A stretch of 64,000 nt of DNA from Methanolobus bombayensis (GTDB taxonomy: Archaea > Halobacteriota > Methanosarcinia > Methanosarcinales > Methanosarcinaceae). Shown piece after piece: positions 8,204 through 17,940 of the stretch (position 1 is the first letter of the stretch; each line of letters opens with the position of its first letter). Made by a program: the position numbers and the translations under genes. The DNA is taken from contig NZ_JAGGKD010000002.1 of the NCBI RefSeq assembly GCF_017873415.1, forward strand, positions 310,001 to 374,000, read 5' to 3'. Below the pieces are notes generated by a model. The model saw nothing but the letters and a program-made list of their open reading frames with translations. It was not told the DNA's origin and made no database searches.

Positions 8204-8713
8204 ATGTCATTCTTAGGCAATGAGGAAACACCCATGAATCATAAAAATGCCTGGGGAGGTGACTATAAAGGAAAACTTATCCGTTACAGTCTTGGGCATA
8301 AATATACCACAGATATTCTTCAATTGTGTTTTGAAGGATATGAAAATGAAGACAAAGGATTCTGGTTATCACTTCTTTATGCTTTAATAGAAGGAGCAAG
8401 TGATGCATTTGACATCGATCGCCAGGATCTTGATGGATGTCTTTATCCTTATATTGGAAATCCAGACTCTTTAGCTCTCTTATTATTTGACAATGTACCA
8501 GGTGGTGCTGGGCATGTCAAGAGAATTGCACAGGATGAATATTCAATTTCACAACTCCTTGAAACCACATATATGAAAATGAAAGGATGTACTTGTGGTG
8601 ATGAGGAGGATGCAAGTTGTTATGGCTGTTTAAGGACTTTTGCCAACCAGTTCTGTCATGACGAATTGAACAGAGGAAAAGTGATTAAATTTTTGGAAGA
8701 ATATTGTTTGTAA
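8204..8713 (+). pseudogene. C-terminal DUF1998 (DrmB/MrfB-type) fragment
   Basis: 169 residues matching the tail of DUF1998 proteins: LALLLFDNVPGGAGHVKRI, then a zinc-type cysteine set C-T-C-G...SCYGCLRTFANQFCHDELNRG. This domain normally ends DrmB of DISARM or MrfB/helicase proteins of over 600 residues. The helicase or N-terminal part is absent and no other DISARM gene (drmA, drmC, drmMI/MII) is next to it, so it is best read as a remnant of a lost defence locus. A short expressed protein remains possible because the frame is intact. Confidence 0.65.
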
Positions 8714-8804
8714 AATAAAGAAAAGAAGAAAAAGCACCATTACAAAGGAGGATTCTCCAGAGATACTGATTTAGCTCCTACTCTAAAACAAAGGTGATGC
8801 ATAA

Positions 8805-9125
8805 ATGATTATTGAAATACACGGAATAGAAATCGAAATCCACGAAAGATTTGGCGAATGCCGGGTAATTTCAGCTAATGGTAAGCCTATAAATGAGAAA
8901 CTATTGAGCAGGATTCTCACTGGAACTGCAGCAGAAAAGGACTTTGGAGTGTTCGCTGTGGGTGGCTCCATTCAGATGTTTGCTCGCGAAGAAATGGGAA
9001 TACGCATCAACCTTCCAACGTTTAAACACAATTCGACTCCAGAGGAGTTCACAGAAGTTCTTAACCGTAGGCTAACTATGATTGAAGATGCATTTGAAGA
9101 GAGAGCAAAACGTGGGTGGAGATAA
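8805..9125 (+). CDS. Hypothetical protein
   Basis: 106 residues; the N-terminus is beta-rich (IIEIHGIEIEIHERFGECRVIS) and the C-terminus helical (TPEEFTEVLNRRLTMIEDAFEERAKRG). AAAGGTGATG precedes the ATG by about 5 bp, an excellent ribosome binding site, supporting expression. Family not recognised. It follows the DUF1998 remnant by 90 bp and may be its former operon partner. Confidence 0.6.
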   Translation: MIIEIHGIEIEIHERFGECRVISANGKPINEKLLSRILTGTAAEKDFGVFAVGGSIQMFAREEMGIRINLPTFKHNSTPEEFTEVLNRRLTMIEDAFEERAKRGWR

Positions 9126-9239
9126 ATGAAAGTGGATATACACAGAAAATAAGTGCTGAGGTATAGAAAAAGAAATGGGCATTAGTTACCTAATTTTCAT
9201 ACCATTTTCACTAATACCAATGTCCATAACTTCATCTAG

Positions 9240-9482
9240 AAATACTATTCAGTATCTTTGTCTGCTGGAAAGTATCCTAATATTCCTAAATTCTTCAACA
9301 TGATATCAGATAATCATGAAATAGTTGGAGATACCAAGTTCCATACAATGTACAATGGCTAGAGGGACTTCCTACCACCTACAAAGTTTGCTACAATTGC
9401 AGAACATGAATGGCTCTTTGAAAAACATGAGGTTAAGCATAAATATCTGAGATCTGGAAATGATAGGCAAATTCCAGAATAA
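9240..9482 (+). pseudogene. Decayed or amber-containing reading frame
   Basis: A frame open from 9240 to TAA 9482 is interrupted only by TAG at 9360-9362. It reads protein-like on both sides of the amber: PNIPKFFNMISDN and GDTKFHTMYNG before it, then RDFLPPTKFATIAEHEWLF after it. The first in-frame ATG is at 9300. No Shine-Dalgarno and no recognised family. In a methanogen with pyrrolysine, UAG might be read through, but decay is the simpler explanation. The rest of 9126-9687 shows nothing else. Confidence 0.35.
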
Positions 9483-9687
9483 TGATTGAATAGGTATAGT
9501 TACTTGATGATGGAGTTCATTTCTTTATCTATGAGGTTTGTGAGGAACAGATTAAATGATTTGTAACATGATTAACTCATGTATAAAGTATCTTCTGATT
9601 TTGAGAAATAGTAAAGTTAGGTAGATATGTCTAAAAGCATATTAATTCAACAACACCTTTATAAGAGTCCAATATAATTAGAAGTCG

Positions 9688-10368
9688 ATGAATATAACCA
9701 TTTTTACAGAGGAGTCTGGAGTTAAGTTACCAGAAATAAGGAAATGGAAGAAATCATCTGGCAAAGGGAAGGATATTAGCAAAGATGAAGTGCTAATATC
9801 ATTGCTGAAAAAGAACGATCTTTCTTTGCCAGAATACGATATTGAATTAGAAATGAAATATCGTAACGTTTTACATGAGTTTCTCAGACCAGCAAAAACA
9901 ATGTTTGCGAGTATGTTTTTCGAGGTTCTTAATTTTAAAAATGAGTTGTCAAATTATGAGCATACATCTCTTTACATAATATCTGGTAGATATGGTCTTT
10001 TAAAAGAAGATGAAATAATAGTACCATATATATCTAATATATCGAATGTTGGTGATGTCAAACTTTTTGATAAGAGGACTAAATTTTGCAAAAAAATGTT
10101 TGAAGAAGCAAAGGAATCCGATCTTATACTTATGTTTTTACCATCTTATTTCATAAATTATTTATTATCAATCAACTGGTTCTCTTGTTTAAATACAAAT
10201 ACTACGGTTGTATTAGTTACAAGTAAGAATTTTAAAAACAACTTTTCTGATATGCCTAATGTAAAAATACTAGAAAGAAAAGGTGTTGCGAGAATAGGAA
10301 TTTATAACCGAGAAGAGATTATTTCAATAATTAGTTCATTAAATACTAATTGTGACAATACTCTTTAG
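9688..10368 (+). CDS. DUF6884-like protein beside BREX
   Basis: 226 residues with the motif YIISGRYGLLKEDEIIVPY in the middle, reminiscent of the S-x-(K/R)YGLL element of DUF6884 and TGT-related proteins. The C-terminal half is alternating beta/alpha (SDLILMFLPSYFINYLL, TTVVLVTS). It converges on brxA with a 40-bp gap, so it has its own promoter (TATA-rich sequence 9640-9680). A defence accessory role is inferred only from position. Confidence 0.55.
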   Translation: MNITIFTEESGVKLPEIRKWKKSSGKGKDISKDEVLISLLKKNDLSLPEYDIELEMKYRNVLHEFLRPAKTMFASMFFEVLNFKNELSNYEHTSLYIISGRYGLLKEDEIIVPYISNISNVGDVKLFDKRTKFCKKMFEEAKESDLILMFLPSYFINYLLSINWFSCLNTNTTVVLVTSKNFKNNFSDMPNVKILERKGVARIGIYNREEIISIISSLNTNCDNTL

Positions 10369-10408
10369 TATCGCTTAATCTAATCAAAATATATTCAAAT
10401 GATAATGA

Positions 10409-11161
10409 TTATATTCTTAGTTCTAAAAAATCCTCGTCTATACCATGTGATATTATGTTTATTCTAGTTGTTTTTTTGGAAATATAATCTGCACTTATTA
10501 CTGGCAATTGGAACGAAAAAAGTGCAGGTGAGTTGGTTAATATTTTCAAAGATCCTTTTCCATCTGGTATTGTGTATAATATTGATTCAATAAGTAAAAA
10601 AGATACATCTCCACTATCAATATTAATTCGTGATCCCCGTTCATAATTTCCGGTGCAATCAGAATCTTTTAAAATTCCCCATGCTATGAAAGAACGAATA
10701 ACAAATTGAGCATTTCTACTAACTGTTTGCCTATCACCATATTGCTCTTTAAGCCTATTAATTATCTGCTGATGAGTGATTTTATCCTGAAGATTTAATA
10801 ATCTTCCAATATGCAATGCTACATTAAACCAAAATGGATATACGGCAGAAATCATTGCCCAATGTATTGCAATAGTTTGAGACGGATGTTTTTGTAATAG
10901 TTCAAGTGCAAAATCCCGAAAATCCAAGAGATCTTTCTCAGGAGACACCCATACTTTCATCAAATTACTAACAGCAAATTTGCATGTATTTTCACTGCGT
11001 TGTTCCTCAGATCCATCACCTTTGTGATTCAGCAGGTAATCATTTAACTCTTTTCTTATTGAAATTTCATCCATTCCTGCAAGAAGCATGCTGGATGTTT
11101 TTTCCATCCATTCATAGCGAATAAGCTGTTTAATACCAATGGAACTGTGTCTTTTACTCAT
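10409..11161 (-). CDS. brxA: BREX system protein BrxA
   Basis: 250 residues; matches BrxA (DUF1819-like) by the tryptophan- and helix-rich layout, with AIHWAMISAVYPFWFNVALHIGRLL in the middle, a wHTH-like segment (QIINRLKEQYGDRQTVSRNAQFVIRSF) and a C-terminal beta region. BrxA is a small DNA-binding protein needed for BREX function in studied systems. Its ATG shares one base with the pglZ stop (TAATG), so translation is coupled. It is the last gene of the operon, the normal position in BREX type 3. Confidence 0.8.
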   Translation of the reverse strand: MSKRHSSIGIKQLIRYEWMEKTSSMLLAGMDEISIRKELNDYLLNHKGDGSEEQRSENTCKFAVSNLMKVWVSPEKDLLDFRDFALELLQKHPSQTIAIHWAMISAVYPFWFNVALHIGRLLNLQDKITHQQIINRLKEQYGDRQTVSRNAQFVIRSFIAWGILKDSDCTGNYERGSRINIDSGDVSFLLIESILYTIPDGKGSLKILTNSPALFSFQLPVISADYISKKTTRINIISHGIDEDFLELRI

Positions 11162-13161
11162 TAAACGTTCCTCTTTTCAAATACTACCAATGGTACGATA
11201 ACTTCTTCAATTGAAATCCCACCATGGCCGACTATACTTTCCCCTTCTTTTACAAATGCATCGCTTCCCGCAGTTACCAATGGAAAATAACCAGGTGGTA
11301 AACCGATAGGATTCCATTTTATTGCAAAAGGTAATGTTTTGGCAACTGAATCTCTAAGTTCTAAAGTTGGATAAACCCTGACTCTCTCGCCACGAGTTTC
11401 AGCTATAGATCCTTCCGATGGACGTCCTTTTCCATTACATTCTATATTGCCATGGTCTGATGTTAGCCATACTTGATAATTGTTATCCAAAAGATAGCCA
11501 ATTAGAGAAGAAAGGAATCCTCCTTCAGACCATTGTTTGATCTGATTGTGCATTCCAGAGGCACCTAGTTGCATTCCATGCATAATCTTGTCAACCTTAT
11601 CAATAACCAAACCAATGGCCTTGATTTGGTTTAGATTAAAACTTTCATCCAGAATCTCACAAACATTGCCATCTCCTAAGCTACGCTGATAAGCAATTTT
11701 CTGACGTGATACACCATAGTCTTCCCAGAACTGGCGCCACATGTTACCTTCATTGTTTGTTGTGTTAATTGATTTTGGATAGGAAATAGGTGTTCTTCCT
11801 GAGAATACTGCCTGTCTTGATACGGAAGTCAATGTAGGTATCCAAGCAAAGGTTGCTGATTCTTTCATAACCAAATTAGGATCTTGTTCATGGAGAGTTT
11901 TTTTGATAGTGACCCACTGGTCAAGGGAAAGACCATCAACAACAACAAGAGCTAACCTAATGTTCTTTTCAGATTCAAGTTCCCTAGCCATGCGGCGAGG
12001 AACATGATGAAGCATTGCAGGATTTGTTGGAGGAAGGTTGATCAGGCTAGTATAGCGTTCAAGCATCCAGTTTCTGAACTCATTGTTGACTAAAAAACTG
12101 GTCTGCTTGAATCGTTCCAGTTCATTCACTTGATTGGTTGTATGAATAAGTGCCCTCAATTCTGCCCATTTCATTGCAAAGTCAATCCACTCTGAATAAA
12201 GGGAATCTAAAGAGGGAATTCCATTTTCGATTATCTCGAAAAGACCATTAATACGAATGTTAGGATCATTGACATTAATTTCAGATATACCGCTTTTGAT
12301 CCAGGGATTTGTTTCTATATTTGTGCCAGATTTTTGAACTGGTGTGAGTTTACCCTCAACAAAAAGATTGTCAACGTAAACGCGGATGTCTTTGTGATCG
12401 AATGGTAATGTAACTGGTCCTGCATATTTCAGATTGTAAGCTGATGTTTCTTTAATAACATGGTTTCCGTGAGCCAGCACATCAAGAAACGCAGACCAAC
12501 GTTCCTGTAGAAACGCAAAAAAATCTCCATCCTCGGAGATAATAATGTCAAGTGGCCAATCATTAAAATGATTGTTATCTTTTAAGATTTGAACCAGTCT
12601 ATCAGATAAGATTGACGGTAGGTTAAGCTTACTGTAGTGAATCCTAAGCAGTGTACGAAGTAGTTCTATATCGTTATTGATAATATTTGGTACAATACCA
12701 AAAACATGTTGAAGTACAAAATCCTTAGTGCCATTATCACCTAACTTGCCTGGAGAATATTTGTTTTGAGCAGCAAATAAGTTTTCCAGGAAACTACGAT
12801 CAAGTTTTTCGATGACAGAATAACTTAGATTGGGAAAAATGTTGCCAAGACTAAATTTCAATGGTCTTCCAGCATTGAGAAGATCATAAGGAATGGAATC
12901 ATTCTCTGCGTCATTTATTCGAAGTATAACTGTTTGTTCAGGTTGTTTTCCTTGATCCCATTGAGTTCTATACCCAGATTCATATGCATACCTGAATTCA
13001 ATAGAGTCTTTGAAATCAATCAGATCAAAACCACGGTTTTTGAGTTCAAGCGAGAGTTTTTCTTCAGTCAGCAGATCATCAGGGTCAATTACAATGATAA
13101 GCTTGCTTATGTCTGGTACAAACTCGTCAAGTATTGTGTCTCTCCAACTACCTGGATTCAT
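11161..13161 (-). CDS. pglZ: BREX phosphatase-like protein PglZ
   Basis: 666 residues of the alkaline-phosphatase superfamily: the PglZ core ALVVVDGLSLDQW (metal-binding Asp), then VWLTSDHGNIECNGKG and GHGGISIEEVIVPLVVFE (metal-binding Asp/His). PglZ is the signature component of all BREX types. ATGA overlap of 4 bp with the end of the upstream helicase gene; GGAG lies just before. The N-terminal about 350 residues are the less conserved BREX-3-type part. Confidence 0.9.
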   Translation of the reverse strand: MNPGSWRDTILDEFVPDISKLIIVIDPDDLLTEEKLSLELKNRGFDLIDFKDSIEFRYAYESGYRTQWDQGKQPEQTVILRINDAENDSIPYDLLNAGRPLKFSLGNIFPNLSYSVIEKLDRSFLENLFAAQNKYSPGKLGDNGTKDFVLQHVFGIVPNIINNDIELLRTLLRIHYSKLNLPSILSDRLVQILKDNNHFNDWPLDIIISEDGDFFAFLQERWSAFLDVLAHGNHVIKETSAYNLKYAGPVTLPFDHKDIRVYVDNLFVEGKLTPVQKSGTNIETNPWIKSGISEINVNDPNIRINGLFEIIENGIPSLDSLYSEWIDFAMKWAELRALIHTTNQVNELERFKQTSFLVNNEFRNWMLERYTSLINLPPTNPAMLHHVPRRMARELESEKNIRLALVVVDGLSLDQWVTIKKTLHEQDPNLVMKESATFAWIPTLTSVSRQAVFSGRTPISYPKSINTTNNEGNMWRQFWEDYGVSRQKIAYQRSLGDGNVCEILDESFNLNQIKAIGLVIDKVDKIMHGMQLGASGMHNQIKQWSEGGFLSSLIGYLLDNNYQVWLTSDHGNIECNGKGRPSEGSIAETRGERVRVYPTLELRDSVAKTLPFAIKWNPIGLPPGYFPLVTAGSDAFVKEGESIVGHGGISIEEVIVPLVVFEKRNV

Positions 13162-16088
13162 AGTTCGCTCCTTTGTATTTGCATTAGTAAAAGTGGTTTT
13201 ATCTCTGGCACTGTCTGTTTTGCAATTTCAAGCTCTTTTTTCCATTCGTTCTCTTCGGAAATACATTTAACTAAACGGTATTGGCGAACTTCAGGTAGAC
13301 CTACACGCTCTATAGCTTTTCTTCGGACTTCAAATGCATGATTTCCTCTTGTTTCTTCATGTTCAATGGCAGATGTATGTTCTTGTTGAAGGGCATTAAA
13401 TAATTCTTGCCCAGAAGATTCAGCAGCATTGACAAGTTTTTCATATACATCTATGGATGCTGTGTGGTCAAGAGAATGTAAAATTTCCAGTTTTGTTGTC
13501 TGCATGATATCCCATATATGACGGGCGGTTGGAAGGAATAACTTCCCTTCGTCAGATACAAAAACACTAAGATATCGTCTCCTTATTTGCGGAATGGTCA
13601 TGGTATGGCTGCCATAGTGTATTCCTGCTAGCAAGCGAATTTCAAATAATCCCCACAAACCGGATATGTTGGATGATAACTCATCTATAGATACGCATGG
13701 AATTGGCTGGCCGGAAGCGAACATTGGTAGGTTAAGTGCCAGTCCTCTAATCCTGTTGTCTTCCAGATTGAGTAGCACAACATCATTGTTAAGTTCAGCT
13801 TCCTGTGAATTGAATGTGCAATTCTGAGAAACTTTACTATCGGGCCACATTAGTTCCCATGACTTTTTTTTGCGAACTGCCTGACCTCCATGAGAGTTGA
13901 GATAACCAACGGTCATACGTTCAACCCAATGAGGTAGTGGATGTGAGCGAAGACGTTCTGCGGTTTGCATATCAGGTTCCTCGGAGATTCCATAGATGGG
14001 TGATGATTCGCGAATCTCATGAATTTCTTCTCGGATCTTGGACACTGTATGATCAACTGAAGCTTCAACATTGTCAGGATCAATAATTGCAGAAGCAAAG
14101 ATGCCTTCGAATAATTCTCCGGCCTGAGCGGAGTCAAGCACATCTCCTGTTTTGTCGGTACCAAACTCATTAAGAATTATTGAAAGCTTCTGCTCAAGGA
14201 CTTCTCTTACCCTAAATTCTATTGAATCCTGAAAAAGGAAGTTTATTGCTCTTACAACCTTGGCCTGGCCGATACGATCAACGCGGCCGATACGTTGCTC
14301 CAGTCTCATTGGGTTCCATGGGATATCATAGTTAATGATAACATGACAGAATTGCAGGTTCAGACCTTCACCACCTGCATCCGTGGATATAAGTACACGG
14401 ACTTTTTTGCAGAAATCGTCCTGAACCCTTTTTCTTTCGTCCATATCCATGGAACCATTAAGTGTTACTACAGAGATACCTCGAGCTTCAAGGAATTCCT
14501 TGAGCATCTGCTGAGTAGGGACGAATTCGGTGAATATTAGTAATTTAAGGTCTACCTCATTTTCATCAGCCTGGAGTTGATAAATCCATTCTATTAATGC
14601 TTCTGCTTTAGCATCGGGTCCTTCTTGCTCGCATTTGTAGGCAGCTTCCAGAAGTTTTTCCACCTGGATCCTTTCATTCTGCATGGCAGAAATACGTGAT
14701 TTGAGAAGTTCATCAAGCAATTCTTGCCCATCCATGTCATAAAGTTCATCAATGTCATCACTAGAACCTGTTATATCTTCTAGACGCTGAGTAGTTCGAA
14801 GTTCTATGTCTTTAAGGGCTTCAATCCTACGTTCCAGTGTAGTTCGAATAGCCCTTGTACTTGAAACCACAAGCCTTTGCATTAGTATCATCAGGAAGCC
14901 AATATGCTGCTTCTTTTCCCTTAGTGCCTGATTGTATCCTTCACGAACGTATTCTGTTACTGCCTCATAGAGCATCTGTTGTGATTTGTGGCGTACTTCC
15001 CAGGCAACAGGTACCATCTTTGTAACACGAGGTTTGAATAGTGGTTCCCCTTCTCCATCAACTGCTTTACGTTTCTCTGTACGGATTACATACGGTGCCA
15101 CTCGTTCACGGGTAACACTATCCATGTCAGGGAATGTTTTGTCATCCAGTAGACTCATCAAACGATGAAATGCATCACTTTTACCCTGATGTGGTGTTGC
15201 GGAAAGTAATAGAAGATACGGTGCAGCCTCTGCCAGCCCTCTTCCTAGCTTATATCTGGCAACCTGGTCCGTACTACCTCCTAGTCTGTGTGATTCATCA
15301 ACTACTACCAGATCCCACCCTGCAGTTATCAAATCTTCAAATCTGGAGCGGTTATACTCATCAATACGTTCCTGACTCCATCCTCTACGTTTGTCCATAG
15401 GTTTGACTGAGTCAAGGGATACTATCACCTGATCGAATATCCTCCATGGGTTTGCATGCTGTAATTCAGCAGATTTATCTAAAAACTGGAGTTTAGTGCC
15501 CTGTGTCCAATAGCCAGAATGGTTACCACTGATTATTCTTTTTATCATACCAAGGTCTTCACCAAAAACGAGCTGGAAATCTTCATTGAAGTGGGTAAGC
15601 ATCTCACTGGCCCACTGTGTAGCCAGACCCTTAGGCGCAACTACAAGAATACGACGAACCAGACCTCTTAATTTGAGCTCACGCATGATAAGCCCTGCTT
15701 CAATGGTCTTTCCGAGGCCAACCTCATCAGCCAGCAGGTACCGTACCTTATCTCCAGAAACAGCTCTTGAAAGGACACGTATCTGATGTGGAAGCGGAAT
15801 GACATTCGACTCCATTGGAGCCAAAAGCACAGGCCCGTCCGAATCATGTGAACCTCCCTCAAGTACCTCAGCTACCTTTGCTGCTGCAGCTACATAGGCA
15901 ATCCGATTTGTCTCAATCTCCGGCTGTATCTCTGCAGTCAATGCTCGCAATGCTGACTGTGGAACCCTGACCACAGTATCCTGATTTGGAAGCCAGATTC
16001 GGTAAACTATGTTTCCCCACAGGTTTTGTTCTTCGATCACCTTGCAGGGTGAGTTATGAATGGTAGAGTACTGCCATTCTTTAATCAT
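13158..16088 (-). CDS. brxHII: BREX type 3 SNF2-family helicase BrxHII
   Basis: 976 residues of the SF2 Snf2/RapA type: motif I LLADEVGLGKTIEAGLIM, motif II VVVDESHRLGG (DESH), motif III LLLSATPHQG, then helicase C motifs ISTDAGGEGLNLQ and RLEQRIGRVDRIGQ. It probably translocates on DNA and remodels it with the methyltransferase and PglZ. The start overlaps the preceding UvrD-like gene by 8 bp (ATGATTAA), so the inserted pair keeps translational coupling to the BREX operon. Intact by length. Confidence 0.9.
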   Translation of the reverse strand: MIKEWQYSTIHNSPCKVIEEQNLWGNIVYRIWLPNQDTVVRVPQSALRALTAEIQPEIETNRIAYVAAAAKVAEVLEGGSHDSDGPVLLAPMESNVIPLPHQIRVLSRAVSGDKVRYLLADEVGLGKTIEAGLIMRELKLRGLVRRILVVAPKGLATQWASEMLTHFNEDFQLVFGEDLGMIKRIISGNHSGYWTQGTKLQFLDKSAELQHANPWRIFDQVIVSLDSVKPMDKRRGWSQERIDEYNRSRFEDLITAGWDLVVVDESHRLGGSTDQVARYKLGRGLAEAAPYLLLLSATPHQGKSDAFHRLMSLLDDKTFPDMDSVTRERVAPYVIRTEKRKAVDGEGEPLFKPRVTKMVPVAWEVRHKSQQMLYEAVTEYVREGYNQALREKKQHIGFLMILMQRLVVSSTRAIRTTLERRIEALKDIELRTTQRLEDITGSSDDIDELYDMDGQELLDELLKSRISAMQNERIQVEKLLEAAYKCEQEGPDAKAEALIEWIYQLQADENEVDLKLLIFTEFVPTQQMLKEFLEARGISVVTLNGSMDMDERKRVQDDFCKKVRVLISTDAGGEGLNLQFCHVIINYDIPWNPMRLEQRIGRVDRIGQAKVVRAINFLFQDSIEFRVREVLEQKLSIILNEFGTDKTGDVLDSAQAGELFEGIFASAIIDPDNVEASVDHTVSKIREEIHEIRESSPIYGISEEPDMQTAERLRSHPLPHWVERMTVGYLNSHGGQAVRKKKSWELMWPDSKVSQNCTFNSQEAELNNDVVLLNLEDNRIRGLALNLPMFASGQPIPCVSIDELSSNISGLWGLFEIRLLAGIHYGSHTMTIPQIRRRYLSVFVSDEGKLFLPTARHIWDIMQTTKLEILHSLDHTASIDVYEKLVNAAESSGQELFNALQQEHTSAIEHEETRGNHAFEVRRKAIERVGLPEVRQYRLVKCISEENEWKKELEIAKQTVPEIKPLLLMQIQRSEL

Positions 16089-17940
16089 TTAGCAACCCCA
16101 TCTCCTTTAAAAAGCGAGAAGGTTGCTTATGCCATCCAAAATATTCATTTGCATAACTCAAATACAGAGATTTTGATGCACGAGTAATTGCTACAAAACA
16201 GTTCCTTCTCTCTTCTTCTACTGATTTATCTCCACTTTTAACTGCAAAATAAGTTGGGAACTGCTCTTCAGCTAATCCTATGATAAAAACGTGCTCAAAC
16301 TCCGTTCCTTTTGCAGAGTGAACTGTTTGTAATCGGACGCAATCTTTTCCAATTGACTTCAACTTGGGCGTTAAATCCATTTCTTGGAGAAATACGTGGA
16401 GTCCAGCATTTCCTTCATAAGTATCCTCAATGTATTGTGCAATTCTCGTCCAATTTTCTTTATCGTCTTTGTAATCAGGAAATAAATCATCATTTTCATC
16501 GTCACTATTCAAGTGATCGAAATGATTAATGTATATGTCAATAAATTTTTGAAATTGGATTGTATCACAAAGATAAGTGATTCCGGCATTACAAACTGGA
16601 TTCAATATTTCACTTTGAGAGGCAGTATCAAAGAAAGCACGAAGCAAAGAACTACCTTCAACATGTGCTTTGGCAGAGATATCTTCAGCTGATAGTACTA
16701 AACCGTTTATATCAGTTGCTGATGCACAAAGCTTGTTGAGAACACTACGAGAGTTAGGTGCATTGGCCAATTTAAGGCAAAAATACATTGTCAGTAGAAT
16801 AGGACTTGAAAAATCTTGATTCTTGCTGACGATTTCTGCATTTATTCTATGCTCATTTAAGTACTTATTTGCAGCAGTAAGTAGTTTATTGCTTCTTGCT
16901 ATCAATAAACATTTATCTCTACTTTGTAGAGGGATACTGTTTATCTCATTAGCTAGACCTAAAAGCTCGTGCTCAAAATTTTCATATGATGTTAATTTTA
17001 CTGTGCCGCTTTCATTACTGAACGGAATCCCAGGTGTTTTTGTATGAATTCTATAGGAATTATGTTCAATGAGTTTGTTTGCTATTTCTACGATTTCTTT
17101 TGGACAACGGTAATTATATGGGAGTTGCAGGACTTCTATATTGTAATCGCTTTTAAGGGATTCTAATCTCTTTGGATCAGCTCCATTCCACTGGAAGATA
17201 ATTTGGTCTTCATCTGCGACAACAAAAATATTTGCATTTTTGGGGGGAGCTAATAATTTAAGTATTTTATATTGAGCTAGATTTGTGTCTTGAAACTCGT
17301 CTACGCAGATATACTTGTACACTATTCTTAGTTGTCGAGCAATACGTGGTTTTGTTTCAAGAAGCTGTCTTGTGAAGTATAGCATAGACCCAAAGTCTAG
17401 TTGATTTTCTTTTAAAAGTGCTTGAATGTACTGATTAAATATTGATTGAAGTTCATAACATTCATTTTGATTTTCAGGACCAAAATATTCTGGTAATTCC
17501 TCAACAGAAATCCCATGTGTGAACATGGTGTCTATCCGATTTAATATGTCTTCGGGATTATCAACGTCAAATTCCTTAAGGATGGTAATTCGATCTTTTA
17601 TATCAGTTATCACCGAAAAGTCTGGTTTAAGATTGAAATGACTCCCATGTTGGCGCAATAAATCCGTGCAAAATGCATGAAAGGTACGCAACTGAACTCT
17701 ATTATCCATATGCCCAAGTAACACACTTATACGGTCTTTCATTTCTTTTGCTGCTTTTACTGTGAATGTAAGACCAAGAATACGAAAATTTTCATCTGAA
17801 CTATTTTGTATAATATTTGCGATTCTCATAGTCAATACAGCTGTTTTACCAGATCCCGGTCCGGCAAGTACGAGAAGGGATTTATCTCCCCATTCAACTG
17901 CTTGGCGTTGACTTTCATTTAGCTGAAAAATTGATATCAT
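16081..17940 (-). CDS. UvrD/PcrA-type SF1A helicase, Gabija GajB-like
   Basis: 619 residues with all SF1A motifs: LAGPGSGKTAVL (Walker A, K32), VDEFQDTN (motif II), DEDQIIFQWNGADP (III), LPYNYRCP (IV), LQTVHSAKGTEFEHVFI (V), RRNCFVAITRASKSLYL (VI). Its ATG overlaps the stop of the OLD-type gene (ATGA), the arrangement of gajA-gajB. In Gabija the helicase partner senses DNA/nucleotide state and works with GajA. GajB proteins are usually near 500 residues, so this is somewhat long. A general repair helicase is the alternative, but the coupling to an OLD/TOPRIM gene argues for a defence pair. Confidence 0.8.
   Translation of the reverse strand: MISIFQLNESQRQAVEWGDKSLLVLAGPGSGKTAVLTMRIANIIQNSSDENFRILGLTFTVKAAKEMKDRISVLLGHMDNRVQLRTFHAFCTDLLRQHGSHFNLKPDFSVITDIKDRITILKEFDVDNPEDILNRIDTMFTHGISVEELPEYFGPENQNECYELQSIFNQYIQALLKENQLDFGSMLYFTRQLLETKPRIARQLRIVYKYICVDEFQDTNLAQYKILKLLAPPKNANIFVVADEDQIIFQWNGADPKRLESLKSDYNIEVLQLPYNYRCPKEIVEIANKLIEHNSYRIHTKTPGIPFSNESGTVKLTSYENFEHELLGLANEINSIPLQSRDKCLLIARSNKLLTAANKYLNEHRINAEIVSKNQDFSSPILLTMYFCLKLANAPNSRSVLNKLCASATDINGLVLSAEDISAKAHVEGSSLLRAFFDTASQSEILNPVCNAGITYLCDTIQFQKFIDIYINHFDHLNSDDENDDLFPDYKDDKENWTRIAQYIEDTYEGNAGLHVFLQEMDLTPKLKSIGKDCVRLQTVHSAKGTEFEHVFIIGLAEEQFPTYFAVKSGDKSVEEERRNCFVAITRASKSLYLSYANEYFGWHKQPSRFLKEMGLLND

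Noticed and set aside
8204-8713. Working DISARM system
   Set aside because: Only the DUF1998 tail is present; drmA, drmC and methylase genes are absent.
14295-15786. Plus-strand frames inside the helicase gene
   Set aside because: Shadows of the brxHII coding strand, no domain or ribosome binding site.
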